From: DSWT01 sp035373625
GTDB lineage: Bacteria; Chloroflexota; Anaerolineae; B4-G1; SLSP01
Direction: 5' to 3'
DNA: 64,000 nt
Assembly (NCBI GenBank): GCA_035373625.1
Contig: DAOSNS010000024.1
Coordinates: forward strand, 1-64,000
Made by a program: the position numbers and the translations under genes. Each line of letters starts with the position of its first letter. Position 1 is the stretch's first letter. This document shows, piece by piece, positions 1 through 8,555 of the stretch. The notes under the pieces are model-generated. The model ran no database searches, was not told where the DNA came from, and saw nothing but the letters and a program-made list of their open reading frames with translations.

Positions 1-609
1 GATGGGCACTTCGCCGACCTTCCAGCCCTTGCGTTGAACTTTGTAGAGCATTTCGATAAGGAAAGAATAACCGTTGGAGAAGATTTGATTGAGGTCAATG
101 GACTCCAACACCTGTCTCCGGTAACAGCGAAAACCGGCGGTCGTATCGTGTGCCTTGAGGCCGAGCAAGGTACGTGCAAAGGCATTCGCGCCCCAGCTCA
201 GCATCTTGCGCGGCAGCGTACACTCGATGGCCGCGCCGCCCGGCACGTAGCGACTGCCGATGACCAGATCGTAACCCTGCGCGACTTTGGCGATCATATC
301 GGGGATGTTTTTCGGCGGATGGGAGAAGTCGGCGTCCATCGTGATGATGAGATCATAGCCGGTAGCGATGGCTTTGTGGAAGCCGGCGATATAGGCCGTG
401 CCCAGGCCGAGCTTGCCGGCGCGGTGGATGACGTGGACGCGCCCCGGATGCTCATCCGCCAGCCGGTCGGCGATGGCGCCGGTGCCGTCGGGCGAGTTGT
501 CGTCCACGACGATAACGTCAACAGCAGAAGGCAGCGCGAGGAGCTGCGTGACGAGCGCTTCGATGTTTTCTTTTTCGTTATAGGTTGGAACAATGACGGT
601 AGTTTTCAT
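1..609 (-). CDS. Polyprenol/dolichol-phosphate mannosyltransferase-like GT2 (3' end outside window)
   Basis: This is a family 2 glycosyltransferase of the DPM1 type, expected to transfer a sugar from a nucleotide donor to a polyprenyl phosphate at the cytoplasmic membrane face. It begins with ATG at 609 and 203 codons are visible; the C-terminus lies beyond position 1. The GT-A fold shows as VPTYNEKENI (7-16), VVDDNSPDG (34-42), GLGTAYIAGF (68-77), the metal/donor motif MDADFSHPP (91-99) and a GSRYVPGG segment typical of DPM enzymes. It follows the glycan cluster after a 115-bp gap with its own possible promoter, so it may be transcribed separately. Whether it carries C-terminal membrane helices cannot be seen. 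The family call is firm; the sugar is not known. Confidence 0.9.
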   Translation of the reverse strand, partial: MKTTVIVPTYNEKENIEALVTQLLALPSAVDVIVVDDNSPDGTGAIADRLADEHPGRVHVIHRAGKLGLGTAYIAGFHKAIATGYDLIITMDADFSHPPKNIPDMIAKVAQGYDLVIGSRYVPGGAAIECTLPRKMLSWGANAFARTLLGLKAHDTTAGFRCYRRQVLESIDLNQIFSNGYSFLIEMLYKVQRKGWKVGEVPI

Positions 610-652
610 TAAACTATCCACTTTCTTTTCGTATGATGCTACGTCGGAGTGT

Positions 653-680
653 ATTGTAGCGTGTTGGGGGAATTCGGCAA
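653..680 (-). promoter_or_regulatory. Possible sigma-A promoter of the DPM-like gene
   Basis: On the minus strand TTGCCG (680-675), a 16-bp spacer and TACAAT (658-653) lie about 45 bp upstream of the ATG at 609. The -10 is good and the -35 is weak. Sequence resemblance only. Confidence 0.4.
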
Positions 681-724
681 GGGGGACTTGCAAGGTGATG
701 CGGGTGATATGTGAATCTGGGATG

Positions 725-1558
725 TCACCGGTTTAGCCGTCGGTACAGAGGTAGCATATATCTCAATGACCATTGCGACATTCGTCCATAGTGCCTGGCG
801 TAGAAATATACCAGGCTGCGATAGTAAGCCTGTTGAGCTTGAGGATTCTTTTTCAAGCTCTGTCCGCCCAGGTGTACGATCTCGGCTTGAGGGTAATAGT
901 ACACCTTCCACCCGCCCCGGCGCATACGCAAACACCAATCGTTATCTTCAAAGTACATAAACATATTTTCATCCAACAACCCGATCTGTTCAATCGCTGC
1001 CCGGCGGACAAGCATACACGCACCGGAGACCCAATCCACGGTTAGCGTTTTGTCCGTTGCCCAATCGTGTAGATAGCGGTGAAACAGGAGTTGTTTCAAG
1101 CCACGGCACAGCAGGTAAAACGGCGTAGGATCGCCGCCGAAAGCGTAAGATTGTGGCGTCCCATCCGGACGCAGCAACCGTGGGCCGACGGCGCCGGCGT
1201 CGGGGTGCTCATCCATAAAGCGCACCAGCGCGGTCAGCGCGCCCGGTTTGATCAGGGTGTCGCTGTTGAGCAACAAAATGTAAGGGATAGTCGGGTCGGC
1301 GGCCTGTAGACCCCGGTTGTTGCCGCCGGCAAAGCCCAGGTTGCTGTCGCTGCGAATAAGCTGCACGGTGGGAAAGTCGCGCGCGACCATGTCGGGGCTG
1401 CCGTCGGTGGAGGCGTTGTCCACGACGATGATGTGATATGGGATACCTGCTGCGCCCATCGGGATGGTGCGCAGGCAGTCGGCGAGAAGATCGGCAGTGT
1501 TCCAGGAAAGAATGAGGATGGCGAGCGTTATGTCCGCTTGCGGTGCTTGCTTTTCCAC
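725..1558 (-). CDS. Glycosyltransferase family 2, rhamnosyltransferase-like
   Basis: This 277-aa cytoplasmic GT2 enzyme probably extends a surface polysaccharide. Motifs in order are ILILSWNTADLL (14-25), VVDNASTDGS (45-54), NLGFAGGNNRG (73-83), LLLNSDT (95-101; the NSD takes the place of DxD), GACMLVRR and a late FEDNDWCLR acceptor/base motif. This pattern is shared with bacterial rhamnosyltransferase-like GT2 proteins. The gene starts inside the end of the YfhO gene (about 31 bp overlap), suggesting translational coupling. The length is normal for the family. The donor sugar cannot be deduced. Confidence 0.88.
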   Translation of the reverse strand: MEKQAPQADITLAILILSWNTADLLADCLRTIPMGAAGIPYHIIVVDNASTDGSPDMVARDFPTVQLIRSDSNLGFAGGNNRGLQAADPTIPYILLLNSDTLIKPGALTALVRFMDEHPDAGAVGPRLLRPDGTPQSYAFGGDPTPFYLLCRGLKQLLFHRYLHDWATDKTLTVDWVSGACMLVRRAAIEQIGLLDENMFMYFEDNDWCLRMRRGGWKVYYYPQAEIVHLGGQSLKKNPQAQQAYYRSLVYFYARHYGRMSQWSLRYMLPLYRRLNR

Positions 1559-4050
1559 CCAAGTACTCCTGTAACCAGGGTCAGAATTCCCGCAGAGACA
1601 AGGCTTGTCCAGAGGCCCACGTAAAAAGAGAACGGCCGGTAGTCAAACAGAACCGTATGTTCGCCCGACGGCACAAGCACGGCCCGGAATGTATAGTTTG
1701 CGCGATAAATCGGCGTCTCGCGTCCATCCACAAAAGCCTTCCAACCCGGATAAAATGTATCAGAGAGCACCAAAAGTTGCGCAGACTGTGCTGCCGTTTG
1801 CACCTCCACGCGGTTCGGTTGATAGGCGATGATGCGCGCGCTGCCCGGCAAGGCTTGCGCGTCGGACGGTATGCCAGGGTCGGTTTCCAGAAAGACCCAA
1901 CGTCGGCTCAGGGTTTCCGGGTCGCCTAACCGCGCTAACAAGGTCTGATCGTCCCCAATGACCTGATACGCGCCGGTGAGATAAGCACGCGGCAAGGGCG
2001 CACGTTCGTAAATATAGATTTCGCCATCGTAGACGAGTTTGAGGTGTTCCTGTTCGGTCAACGGCTCGGCTGATAGCAGGTAACGCACACCAAGCAAGTC
2101 AAAAATGCGGTTGTTGTATTCGGTGAGCAGTAAACCGTCGGGGTCTTGGTCGAGGGTGCTCAACAAGGCATCATAGCGTCCGACGTATACATCGTATCCG
2201 CGAATGTCGAACAAGCCAAAAGGCATGCCGGTATTGGGAGGCAATCCTTTGCCGATAACGGCAACCCGGTCATAACCCTGATGCTGCATCAAAAAGTCAA
2301 GCGCCGGCGTCTGAGGTACAAGTTGTTCGGTTGGTAAGGTGGGGTTAAAACCGCTCCCAAAGGTCCACAGGTCAATGACAATCACCGCCACGAGCAGCGT
2401 TTTGGCCCGATTCGGACGCAGGCGATTTTTCCACACCGCCCACAGGATGAGCGCGCCGGCCAATGCGGCCAGAACAGGCAGGTAAGGCATCACCCTGCGC
2501 GGATCAAAGGCCGAGACGATTTGCCGGTAACGATCTTCCAGTTGCGCCAGGTAATACTCCAGCGGATAGGGATGCGGGGGGCGTCCGTAAACCTGCGTTT
2601 CGACGTAGTGCCGTCCCCAACGCAAGAAGGTGTCTTTGAAAACGCGCAAAGCCAGATAGACGCCCCCCAATCCCAGGCCCCCCAATCCGGCAAAGACAAA
2701 CAAGGGACGCGCCAGCCGACGGGCGTTTTGTGGGGAATCCTCATCACGCCAGAGCAAATCAAATCCCCATCCTGCCAGAACGGCGACGCTAAAGCAATAG
2801 ACCACCAGGCTGAATGAGGTCACGTTTAGCAACGGCAGCCGCCGGATCCAGTCTATAATCGGCCAGCGCCCCAACACGCCCAACCAGAACAAGCCCAGCA
2901 GTGCAAAAAACGCCACGCGCCAGTCTCTGCGCTGACGCCATGCGCCCAATCCGGCCATAAACAGCGGCAGGATTCCCATATACAAGACGCCGGTATAATT
3001 GCCAAAACCGGTGCCGATCCACCAGGTATCGGTGATGGGATTGCCGAAAAAGTTGGGCAAGAGTATCGTGATGAACATAGCCGAATTGCGCCAAAAACCG
3101 GTGTAGATGAGCGGCTGTGTTTGCGCTACCTGCGAACGGTGCAAGAAGTAATTGCTTTGTGGCAACAATTCCAGAAATGGCGCGAGCTGCACTGCCGCCA
3201 GTGCCGTGCCCAGCACAAACGACAGCGCCAGCAAGCCGAACTTTGTTAACGAGGTTTTGAAGAGAAAATGCCCATTTTTACAGTGTGGTTCCACCGATGT
3301 AATTCTATCAGCAGATTGAGCAAATCGAGCAGATTGCGAGGGACTTGGGACTCTGGCTCTCCACAATGCGACCAGACCGTACACCCCCCAGACCATCAAC
3401 GCAAAGAACGATGTTTCGGCGTGTCCGCCCAGGAATTGTACGCCGATCACCAGGCCGCCGAGGCCCACCCAGCGCCAGGGCCGCGCGGAGAAAATGATTT
3501 GGTCGGCTGCCAGCACCATCCAGGGCAGCCAGACGCCGACATTGGTATGCGGATGGCCCAACAACGGGATCGTAAAGCTTCCCAGGGCGAACGTCAGGCC
3601 GGCAACCAGGCTCGCCGTGACCGATTTCCGCCACACGCGGAGAAGCGCGTACATTCCCAACGCCGCGATAAACAGCCGCAAACACGCACTCCAGCCGGGG
3701 ATCAAAGGGGTAGACAGCCACGAAAGAAGCAGGTTGATGGGATAAAAGACCGCCGATTGGTCATTGGCGATAAAGGGTGTGCCGCCGTACACATAGGGAT
3801 TCCACAGCGGCAGACGTCCGGCACGCCATTCCTGTTGGGCAAAGACGCGCCAGGGATAGAACTGGTAGATTTGATCCACCAACAGCGCGTTGGCCGGGCG
3901 GACAAAATCGGCGGGGGCCTGGGATTGCCAGACCGGATCGGTGAACAAGACATCCGCCGGCACGAGGGCATGTCCACCCAGGGTGGCGGGGTAGAGATAG
4001 AGGCAGAAGAGGGTGAATAATGTCCAAGCGATGAGCAGAGATTTCTTCAC
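1528..4050 (-). CDS. YfhO-family multi-spanning membrane protein
   Basis: An 840-aa integral membrane protein of the YfhO family. These proteins resemble GT-C glycosyltransferases and are linked to sugar addition on envelope polymers. The N-terminus is a membrane helix (ILIAWTLFTLFCLYLYP-like), followed by DQIYQFYPWR and about ten further hydrophobic segments. The soluble C-terminal part has the typical DTFYPGWKAFVDG motif (about 745-760), then a final helix and a basic tail. The stop overlaps the next gene and the start overlaps the upstream GT4 stop by 4 bp (ATGA). Around residues 233-262 there is a Ser/Gln-rich stretch encoded by short direct repeats (CAGATTGAGC-like) that looks inserted. 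Function is by family only. Confidence 0.85.
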   Translation of the reverse strand: MKKSLLIAWTLFTLFCLYLYPATLGGHALVPADVLFTDPVWQSQAPADFVRPANALLVDQIYQFYPWRVFAQQEWRAGRLPLWNPYVYGGTPFIANDQSAVFYPINLLLSWLSTPLIPGWSACLRLFIAALGMYALLRVWRKSVTASLVAGLTFALGSFTIPLLGHPHTNVGVWLPWMVLAADQIIFSARPWRWVGLGGLVIGVQFLGGHAETSFFALMVWGVYGLVALWRARVPSPSQSARFAQSADRITSVEPHCKNGHFLFKTSLTKFGLLALSFVLGTALAAVQLAPFLELLPQSNYFLHRSQVAQTQPLIYTGFWRNSAMFITILLPNFFGNPITDTWWIGTGFGNYTGVLYMGILPLFMAGLGAWRQRRDWRVAFFALLGLFWLGVLGRWPIIDWIRRLPLLNVTSFSLVVYCFSVAVLAGWGFDLLWRDEDSPQNARRLARPLFVFAGLGGLGLGGVYLALRVFKDTFLRWGRHYVETQVYGRPPHPYPLEYYLAQLEDRYRQIVSAFDPRRVMPYLPVLAALAGALILWAVWKNRLRPNRAKTLLVAVIVIDLWTFGSGFNPTLPTEQLVPQTPALDFLMQHQGYDRVAVIGKGLPPNTGMPFGLFDIRGYDVYVGRYDALLSTLDQDPDGLLLTEYNNRIFDLLGVRYLLSAEPLTEQEHLKLVYDGEIYIYERAPLPRAYLTGAYQVIGDDQTLLARLGDPETLSRRWVFLETDPGIPSDAQALPGSARIIAYQPNRVEVQTAAQSAQLLVLSDTFYPGWKAFVDGRETPIYRANYTFRAVLVPSGEHTVLFDYRPFSFYVGLWTSLVSAGILTLVTGVLGWKSKHRKRT

Positions 4051-5246
4051 GATTTAGCTTCTCGACGTTGTAAAACACGTAAATACAGGTCAAATTGGCG
4101 TCTGGCCAGTGCTTTCCAGTCATACTGTTCCTCAACCAAACGGCGGGCCTCACGCGCTAGACTTTCACCCAAGACTGGCGTATTCAACAAGCGGCCGATT
4201 TGCTGCACAAAAGCTTGAGGTGTTTCGGCCTGGAGAAAATGTTTTTCCGGTTCAGCGTTTATCCCCTCAATGCCCAAGGGCGTGCTGACAACCGGAACAC
4301 CGGCGGCAAATGCTTCCAAGATTTTGATGCGCGTTCCTGAACCAAAACGTAACGGCACGACAATTGCATCTGCCTGGGCGTAATACTCGCGCACATCAGC
4401 AACTCGCCCGGTGACAATCAAACGCGCATTGGCCGCCGCCTGCACCTCTGGCGGAGGCTCTGGGCCAACGATAATCAAACGTAACGATGGATAAACCTGC
4501 ATCAATTGGGGCCAAATCTGGTCAAGCAGAAATCGGACTGCATCTACATTTGGTGGATGGTGAAAGTTGCCCACAAACAGCAGCGTCTTTTCGGTAGACG
4601 TAGACTGTGGACGTGGAATAAAGTGAGCACAATCTACGCCATTGGGGATCACTTCGATGAAGAGGCGTGGCAACCGACGCTGCAGAACTTGCCGATCATA
4701 CTCTGACATAGCGATCACGGCATCGAAACGCGGTAATTGCCGCATCTCGTAATAAAAAAAGGTGATGAATCCCATAAAACGCCGGATTTTGAGGGGCCAG
4801 GAACGTTCTAACCGAAAGCGCCGATAACAACTCAAATAAGTGATGTCGTGTTCAGTAAGTAAGGTCACACTGCCTTGTTGGTGGACCAGGTACTGTGCCA
4901 TACTCGGATATTCGACCTGCAAGATGTCAAATGGCGTTTGGGTTTGCAGTCTATGAAGCGTGTGATAAAGATCGGGGACATTATCTAAAAAGATTGCTGG
5001 CGGGGCCAGGCGCGGTGTATAGGCATGCCGTTTATTGGTACGCAAAAAAACCTGTATATCCCGACAGTAAGGCCATAGTGCTTCAAGTGCGTCAGGTGCA
5101 GGAAAAGAATCCGCCAGTGCCAACAGAGTAATCTCACATTCATCGGCCAGGTGACGCAGCAGATTAAAGATGCGCACCGCGCCTCCGTGATCCAGGGGAT
5201 ATGGGAAAAAGGGCGTCAAAAACGCCATAGTAAGACGTTGCGTCAC
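4047..5246 (-). CDS. Glycosyltransferase family 4
   Basis: A GT-B fold glycosyltransferase of about 399 aa. The N-terminal domain has FLTPFFPYPLDHGGAVRI, typical of GT4 enzymes that act on surface polysaccharides. The C-terminal nucleotide-sugar domain has VIPNGVD, LLFVGNFHHPPN, and the region ADAIVVPLRFGSGTRIKILE-AFAAG with the donor-phosphate-binding E..E/AFAAG motif. GTG at 5246 is preferred because GAGGT lies 5 bp before it; TTG at 5249 and ATG at 5228 are alternatives. It directly follows the methyltransferase stop at 5250 and overlaps the YfhO start by 4 bp, so it is within one operon. Substrate unknown. Confidence 0.88.
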   Translation of the reverse strand: MTQRLTMAFLTPFFPYPLDHGGAVRIFNLLRHLADECEITLLALADSFPAPDALEALWPYCRDIQVFLRTNKRHAYTPRLAPPAIFLDNVPDLYHTLHRLQTQTPFDILQVEYPSMAQYLVHQQGSVTLLTEHDITYLSCYRRFRLERSWPLKIRRFMGFITFFYYEMRQLPRFDAVIAMSEYDRQVLQRRLPRLFIEVIPNGVDCAHFIPRPQSTSTEKTLLFVGNFHHPPNVDAVRFLLDQIWPQLMQVYPSLRLIIVGPEPPPEVQAAANARLIVTGRVADVREYYAQADAIVVPLRFGSGTRIKILEAFAAGVPVVSTPLGIEGINAEPEKHFLQAETPQAFVQQIGRLLNTPVLGESLAREARRLVEEQYDWKALARRQFDLYLRVLQRREAKS

Positions 5247-5249
5247 CAA

Positions 5250-6095
5250 TTACCTCATGCCATAGGCTTGCCGACAACCACTAATGATAATCTGACTTCC
5301 GGTCATCTGATAAAGCCGCAATCGGGTGTATAAATCATAAATGACCGACCCGATGCCCGGCACAGAACGCAACGGTTTCATCAGCCGATGATGCCATGCG
5401 TTATCCCATAAAGGATCATGAACAGGGATGATCGGAAAAATGCGGATACGATGTAACCCAGCATTTTTAAGGCAATGTTGATATACAGACTCGCGATAAC
5501 TATGTTCATTGACGCCAAACTGTACGGCCGGATGTCGGACCCGAAACTTCTGATCACTGCTCCACCAGGGATGCCGATGTTCACCATAGGCATAAAAACG
5601 GCCACCGGGCTTTAATACAGATACCAGGTTTTTGGTCAGTTTGGCAAGATCATAAGCATGGTGCAATGCTTCCCGACAATAAACTATATCAAAAGTTGCC
5701 GGCGGAAACATCATATGTTCCGCATCTCCCAAGACGCCAACAATAGCGTAAGGTTGTAAAGCCGCCTGATACAAGACACCCAACCCGACGGAAGAACTGG
5801 GGTTTATATCCAGAGCTACAACTCGACACCCACAGCGGGCAAATGCTGCGGATGAGAGACACCGTCCTGCACCGTAATCCAGCACCCATTCTCCCGATTG
5901 TGGACGCAATATCGAGACAGTGTTTTGCCACTCGGCACTTTGCCAAAAGCGTTCAAAAGCGGCACTCCAATCTTCGTCCAGATAATTATCCTGAATGATT
6001 TGGTCACCGTTCGGCAATGAACGTAGATTGGCGATGATCTTTTCATAACCCTGCACTTCGCTATGTTTTACTTCTGCTTCGGCAAAAACATTCAT
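5250..6095 (-). CDS. Class I SAM-dependent methyltransferase
   Basis: A 281-aa methyltransferase of the Methyltransf_11 type. The SAM-binding motif I is VLDYGAGRCLSS (about 70-81), followed by the acidic residue in VVALDIN (motif I'), GDAEHMMFPPATFDIVYCREALHH (motifs II/III region) and VLKPGGRFYAYGE. The C-terminal 90 residues are specific to this protein and include several His and Trp residues. Given its place between glycosyltransferases with 4-bp overlap, it most likely methylates a sugar or the end of a glycan chain, but the acceptor is inferred only from context. Confidence 0.85.
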   Translation of the reverse strand: MNVFAEAEVKHSEVQGYEKIIANLRSLPNGDQIIQDNYLDEDWSAAFERFWQSAEWQNTVSILRPQSGEWVLDYGAGRCLSSAAFARCGCRVVALDINPSSSVGLGVLYQAALQPYAIVGVLGDAEHMMFPPATFDIVYCREALHHAYDLAKLTKNLVSVLKPGGRFYAYGEHRHPWWSSDQKFRVRHPAVQFGVNEHSYRESVYQHCLKNAGLHRIRIFPIIPVHDPLWDNAWHHRLMKPLRSVPGIGSVIYDLYTRLRLYQMTGSQIIISGCRQAYGMR

Positions 6096-7408
6096 CTCTT
6101 CTCAACCTCAGCCACACACTGATCGAGAATACAGGCAAGAGATCTGCATAGATTACGCCGTTGATAACGTGCATATTTGTCAGGATTCGGCAATGGCATC
6201 TCTACGTGATGTTTAAAGTTCTCGTAGAGTTTCAAGATCGCCTTTTTGATACCTTCCCGGTCGTTTGGATGAACCACAATTCCGGCGTTCTCCTCTCGAA
6301 TCAGCCGGGCAGCCTCTCCATTCGGGACAATGGCCAGGATCGGTTTTCCTACCGCCAAATATTCAAAAAGCTTATTAGAATGATTCAAGCGCAACTCGAG
6401 GATATCCGCCTCGAGTAGCAATAATACATCAGCCTGGGCCATTTCTGCCAGAGCTTCCTGGCGAGAGACAGGCGGACGTACAATTCCTACCCCTAATTCC
6501 TGCAGCCTTTGCATCTGCCGTTGGATGCTTGGCGGGATAAAGCCAACTAAACGAAGCTGAATTTGATCACACAATTTTCTATCGGCCATCAGTTCTTCCA
6601 GAGCCGGAATGAACTCGGTCTGGCTACGCACTTCGTAGAGAGACCCGGTAAAAGTCAACGTGAATCGTTCATGGGGTTGTGCAGCTGGCAATATTGCCAT
6701 ATCCGCCGGATCATAGCCATTGGTCAGGGTAATCAGTTTTGTCTCAGAAATGACATCACGGGAAAATTTTTCCAGGGTCAGTTGACGGATGCCTTCAGTC
6801 ACGACCAACGTTCTGTTGGCGGTCTTCAGACAGCGTTTTTCCAAAAAGTAATTGATACGATAGGGTAGCTTTTTACCTACAACCAGATGGCTTTGACTCC
6901 ATAAATCTCGCAAGTCGGCAATCCAGGGGATATGCGGAAAACGGCGTTTGAGAAAATATCCCACCAGTTGTACCGAATGGGGAGGAGAAGTTGTCAAGAT
7001 CGCGGCAATATTTTCCTCCATCAGGACATTACGGCACTGTTGAATAGTGCCGGCAACCCAAAACACGTTAGGATCAGGGAATATCCACTCACGTGCAATC
7101 GTCGTCAGCTTGGAACGAAGTGAAGTCTCTTTCTGTCGTGTTAAAGGTGCCTCCCCGGGTTTGTGTGATAATGAGGGTTGTTGTGGCCGTAATTTGCTCA
7201 TCCACCGCGGCCACCCCACCCGATAGACCGGCACATCCGCTACATCCCGCGCCAGGCTTTCATCGGGATTCCAGAGCGTATCCGAGGCCACAACTACCGG
7301 TTGCCAGCCAAACTCCGGCAGGTACTTGGCGAATTTGGTCACGCGGATTGCGCCGGTGCCGCCTTGGGGGGGGAAATCAAAAGCAACAATTAAGACTCGT
7401 TTTTTCAT
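6092..7408 (-). CDS. Glycosyltransferase family 4
   Basis: A GT-B glycosyltransferase of 438 aa. ATG at 7408 is chosen because it starts the canonical N-terminal strand MKKRVLIVAFDFPPQGGTGA; an upstream in-frame start at 7456 would overlap the preceding gene. Domain landmarks are AILTTSPPHSVQLVG, IADLRDLWSQS, a TNGYDP hinge, FTGSLYEVRS (start of the C-terminal domain) and ADVLLLLEAD..NKLFEYLAVGKPILA. This pattern resembles WcaI/WbuB-like transferases of surface polysaccharides. It overlaps the downstream methyltransferase by 4 bp. Donor and acceptor are unknown. Confidence 0.88.
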   Translation of the reverse strand: MKKRVLIVAFDFPPQGGTGAIRVTKFAKYLPEFGWQPVVVASDTLWNPDESLARDVADVPVYRVGWPRWMSKLRPQQPSLSHKPGEAPLTRQKETSLRSKLTTIAREWIFPDPNVFWVAGTIQQCRNVLMEENIAAILTTSPPHSVQLVGYFLKRRFPHIPWIADLRDLWSQSHLVVGKKLPYRINYFLEKRCLKTANRTLVVTEGIRQLTLEKFSRDVISETKLITLTNGYDPADMAILPAAQPHERFTLTFTGSLYEVRSQTEFIPALEELMADRKLCDQIQLRLVGFIPPSIQRQMQRLQELGVGIVRPPVSRQEALAEMAQADVLLLLEADILELRLNHSNKLFEYLAVGKPILAIVPNGEAARLIREENAGIVVHPNDREGIKKAILKLYENFKHHVEMPLPNPDKYARYQRRNLCRSLACILDQCVAEVEKR

Positions 7409-7445
7409 AAGTACCTGTACTGTTGAGAATAAATTATCGGAGCAA

Positions 7446-8555
7446 TTATACGCCAACCAACTCTCGATATATTTGTAAGGTCATCTGTGCCGTTTTTTCC
7501 CAACTGAACTGCCTGGCGCGTTCCAGGCCTTTCTGTACAAGTTGGCGACGTAAAGATGGGGAAGCTAAAATCTGTTTGATTCCATCGGCGATGGCTTCTA
7601 CATCCTGTGGCGCTACCAAGATGGCAGCGCCCTCTGCCAGCTCTGGAAGAGATGTTTGGTTTGATGTCACTACGGGACAGCCGCTGGCCATTGCCTCTAG
7701 CACCGGCATCCCAAAACCTTCATAGAATGAAGGAAAAACCAAAACATCCGAAGCGTGGTACAAAGAGGGAAGCATATCTTCCGGGACGTTTTCGTGCTCG
7801 ACAACATCATCGTCCAATTCCAGCGTATGAACCAACTGATGAAACTGAATACCACGCGTTTCGATGACGCCGATTTTCACTAATCGCGTCTGAATACCCT
7901 GGCTCCGCAAAATTGCCATGGCCTTGACAATTCCCTCGAGGTTTTTTCGCGGAGCCTCTGAACCCACATATAACAAGTTAGCTCTGTCCGAAGCAAAACC
8001 ATAGCGAGCCATAATCTCTGTGTTACGTGGGCGAGGAGCATAATGCTGTGCATCAACTCCCAAATAAACCAAGCGAACACGATCAGGACAAAGGTTGAGA
8101 GCAACCCGTTCAATCAAATCACGCCGTGTATATTCAGAGTCAACTAAAACCATATCGGCTTTCTGAAGGGCACGGCGCTGATTCTGCGTAATTATGCGCC
8201 GATAACGGCTGCCGGTTAATTGGAGATCGTCAGGCAGATAAGGGATGGCGTCGTGACAGGTAATGACATTCGGTCCTGTATGCGCCCAAAAAGGTGCGCT
8301 GACCCCGCACAGCAGTTGGCTAGGAATGTGCAGAATCGCCCCGGATCGTCGTTGCAATGTAACGTTCACCGATTGCAGGTAAAGATTCACCAACGCACCT
8401 ATACTACGATCAGGCAGATACTTCTGGCGCGTAGAGATAAATCGGGAATTTATTTCACCCTGAAGCAACTGATGCCAACAGCTAAACCATTTTTGTATTT
8501 GGCTTGGCCCTTTCTGTGAACCGAAGTAATAGTCAACCGATATGGGCGCGGTCAT
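7446..8555 (-). CDS. Glycosyltransferase family 4 (mannosyltransferase-like)
   Basis: A 369-aa GT4 enzyme. Visible motifs are TCHDAIPYLP (N-domain), VDSEYTRRDLIER, VYLGVD (hinge), LLYVGSEAPRKNLEG (start of C-domain), LYHASDVLVFPSFYEGFGMPVLEA with the E-x7-E retaining motif, and the short MASGCPVVTSN. This set is common in mannosyl-/rhamnosyltransferases that build O-antigen-like chains. Its stop lies 37 bp before the next gene's ATG, while its start overlaps the flippase stop by 4 bp, so it is translationally coupled to the flippase. The sugar specificity is not readable. Confidence 0.9.
   Translation of the reverse strand: MTAPISVDYYFGSQKGPSQIQKWFSCWHQLLQGEINSRFISTRQKYLPDRSIGALVNLYLQSVNVTLQRRSGAILHIPSQLLCGVSAPFWAHTGPNVITCHDAIPYLPDDLQLTGSRYRRIITQNQRRALQKADMVLVDSEYTRRDLIERVALNLCPDRVRLVYLGVDAQHYAPRPRNTEIMARYGFASDRANLLYVGSEAPRKNLEGIVKAMAILRSQGIQTRLVKIGVIETRGIQFHQLVHTLELDDDVVEHENVPEDMLPSLYHASDVLVFPSFYEGFGMPVLEAMASGCPVVTSNQTSLPELAEGAAILVAPQDVEAIADGIKQILASPSLRRQLVQKGLERARQFSWEKTAQMTLQIYRELVGV

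Noticed and set aside
34..612. Open frame on the plus strand at the window start
   Set aside because: The minus strand encodes an unmistakable GT2 enzyme across the whole stretch.
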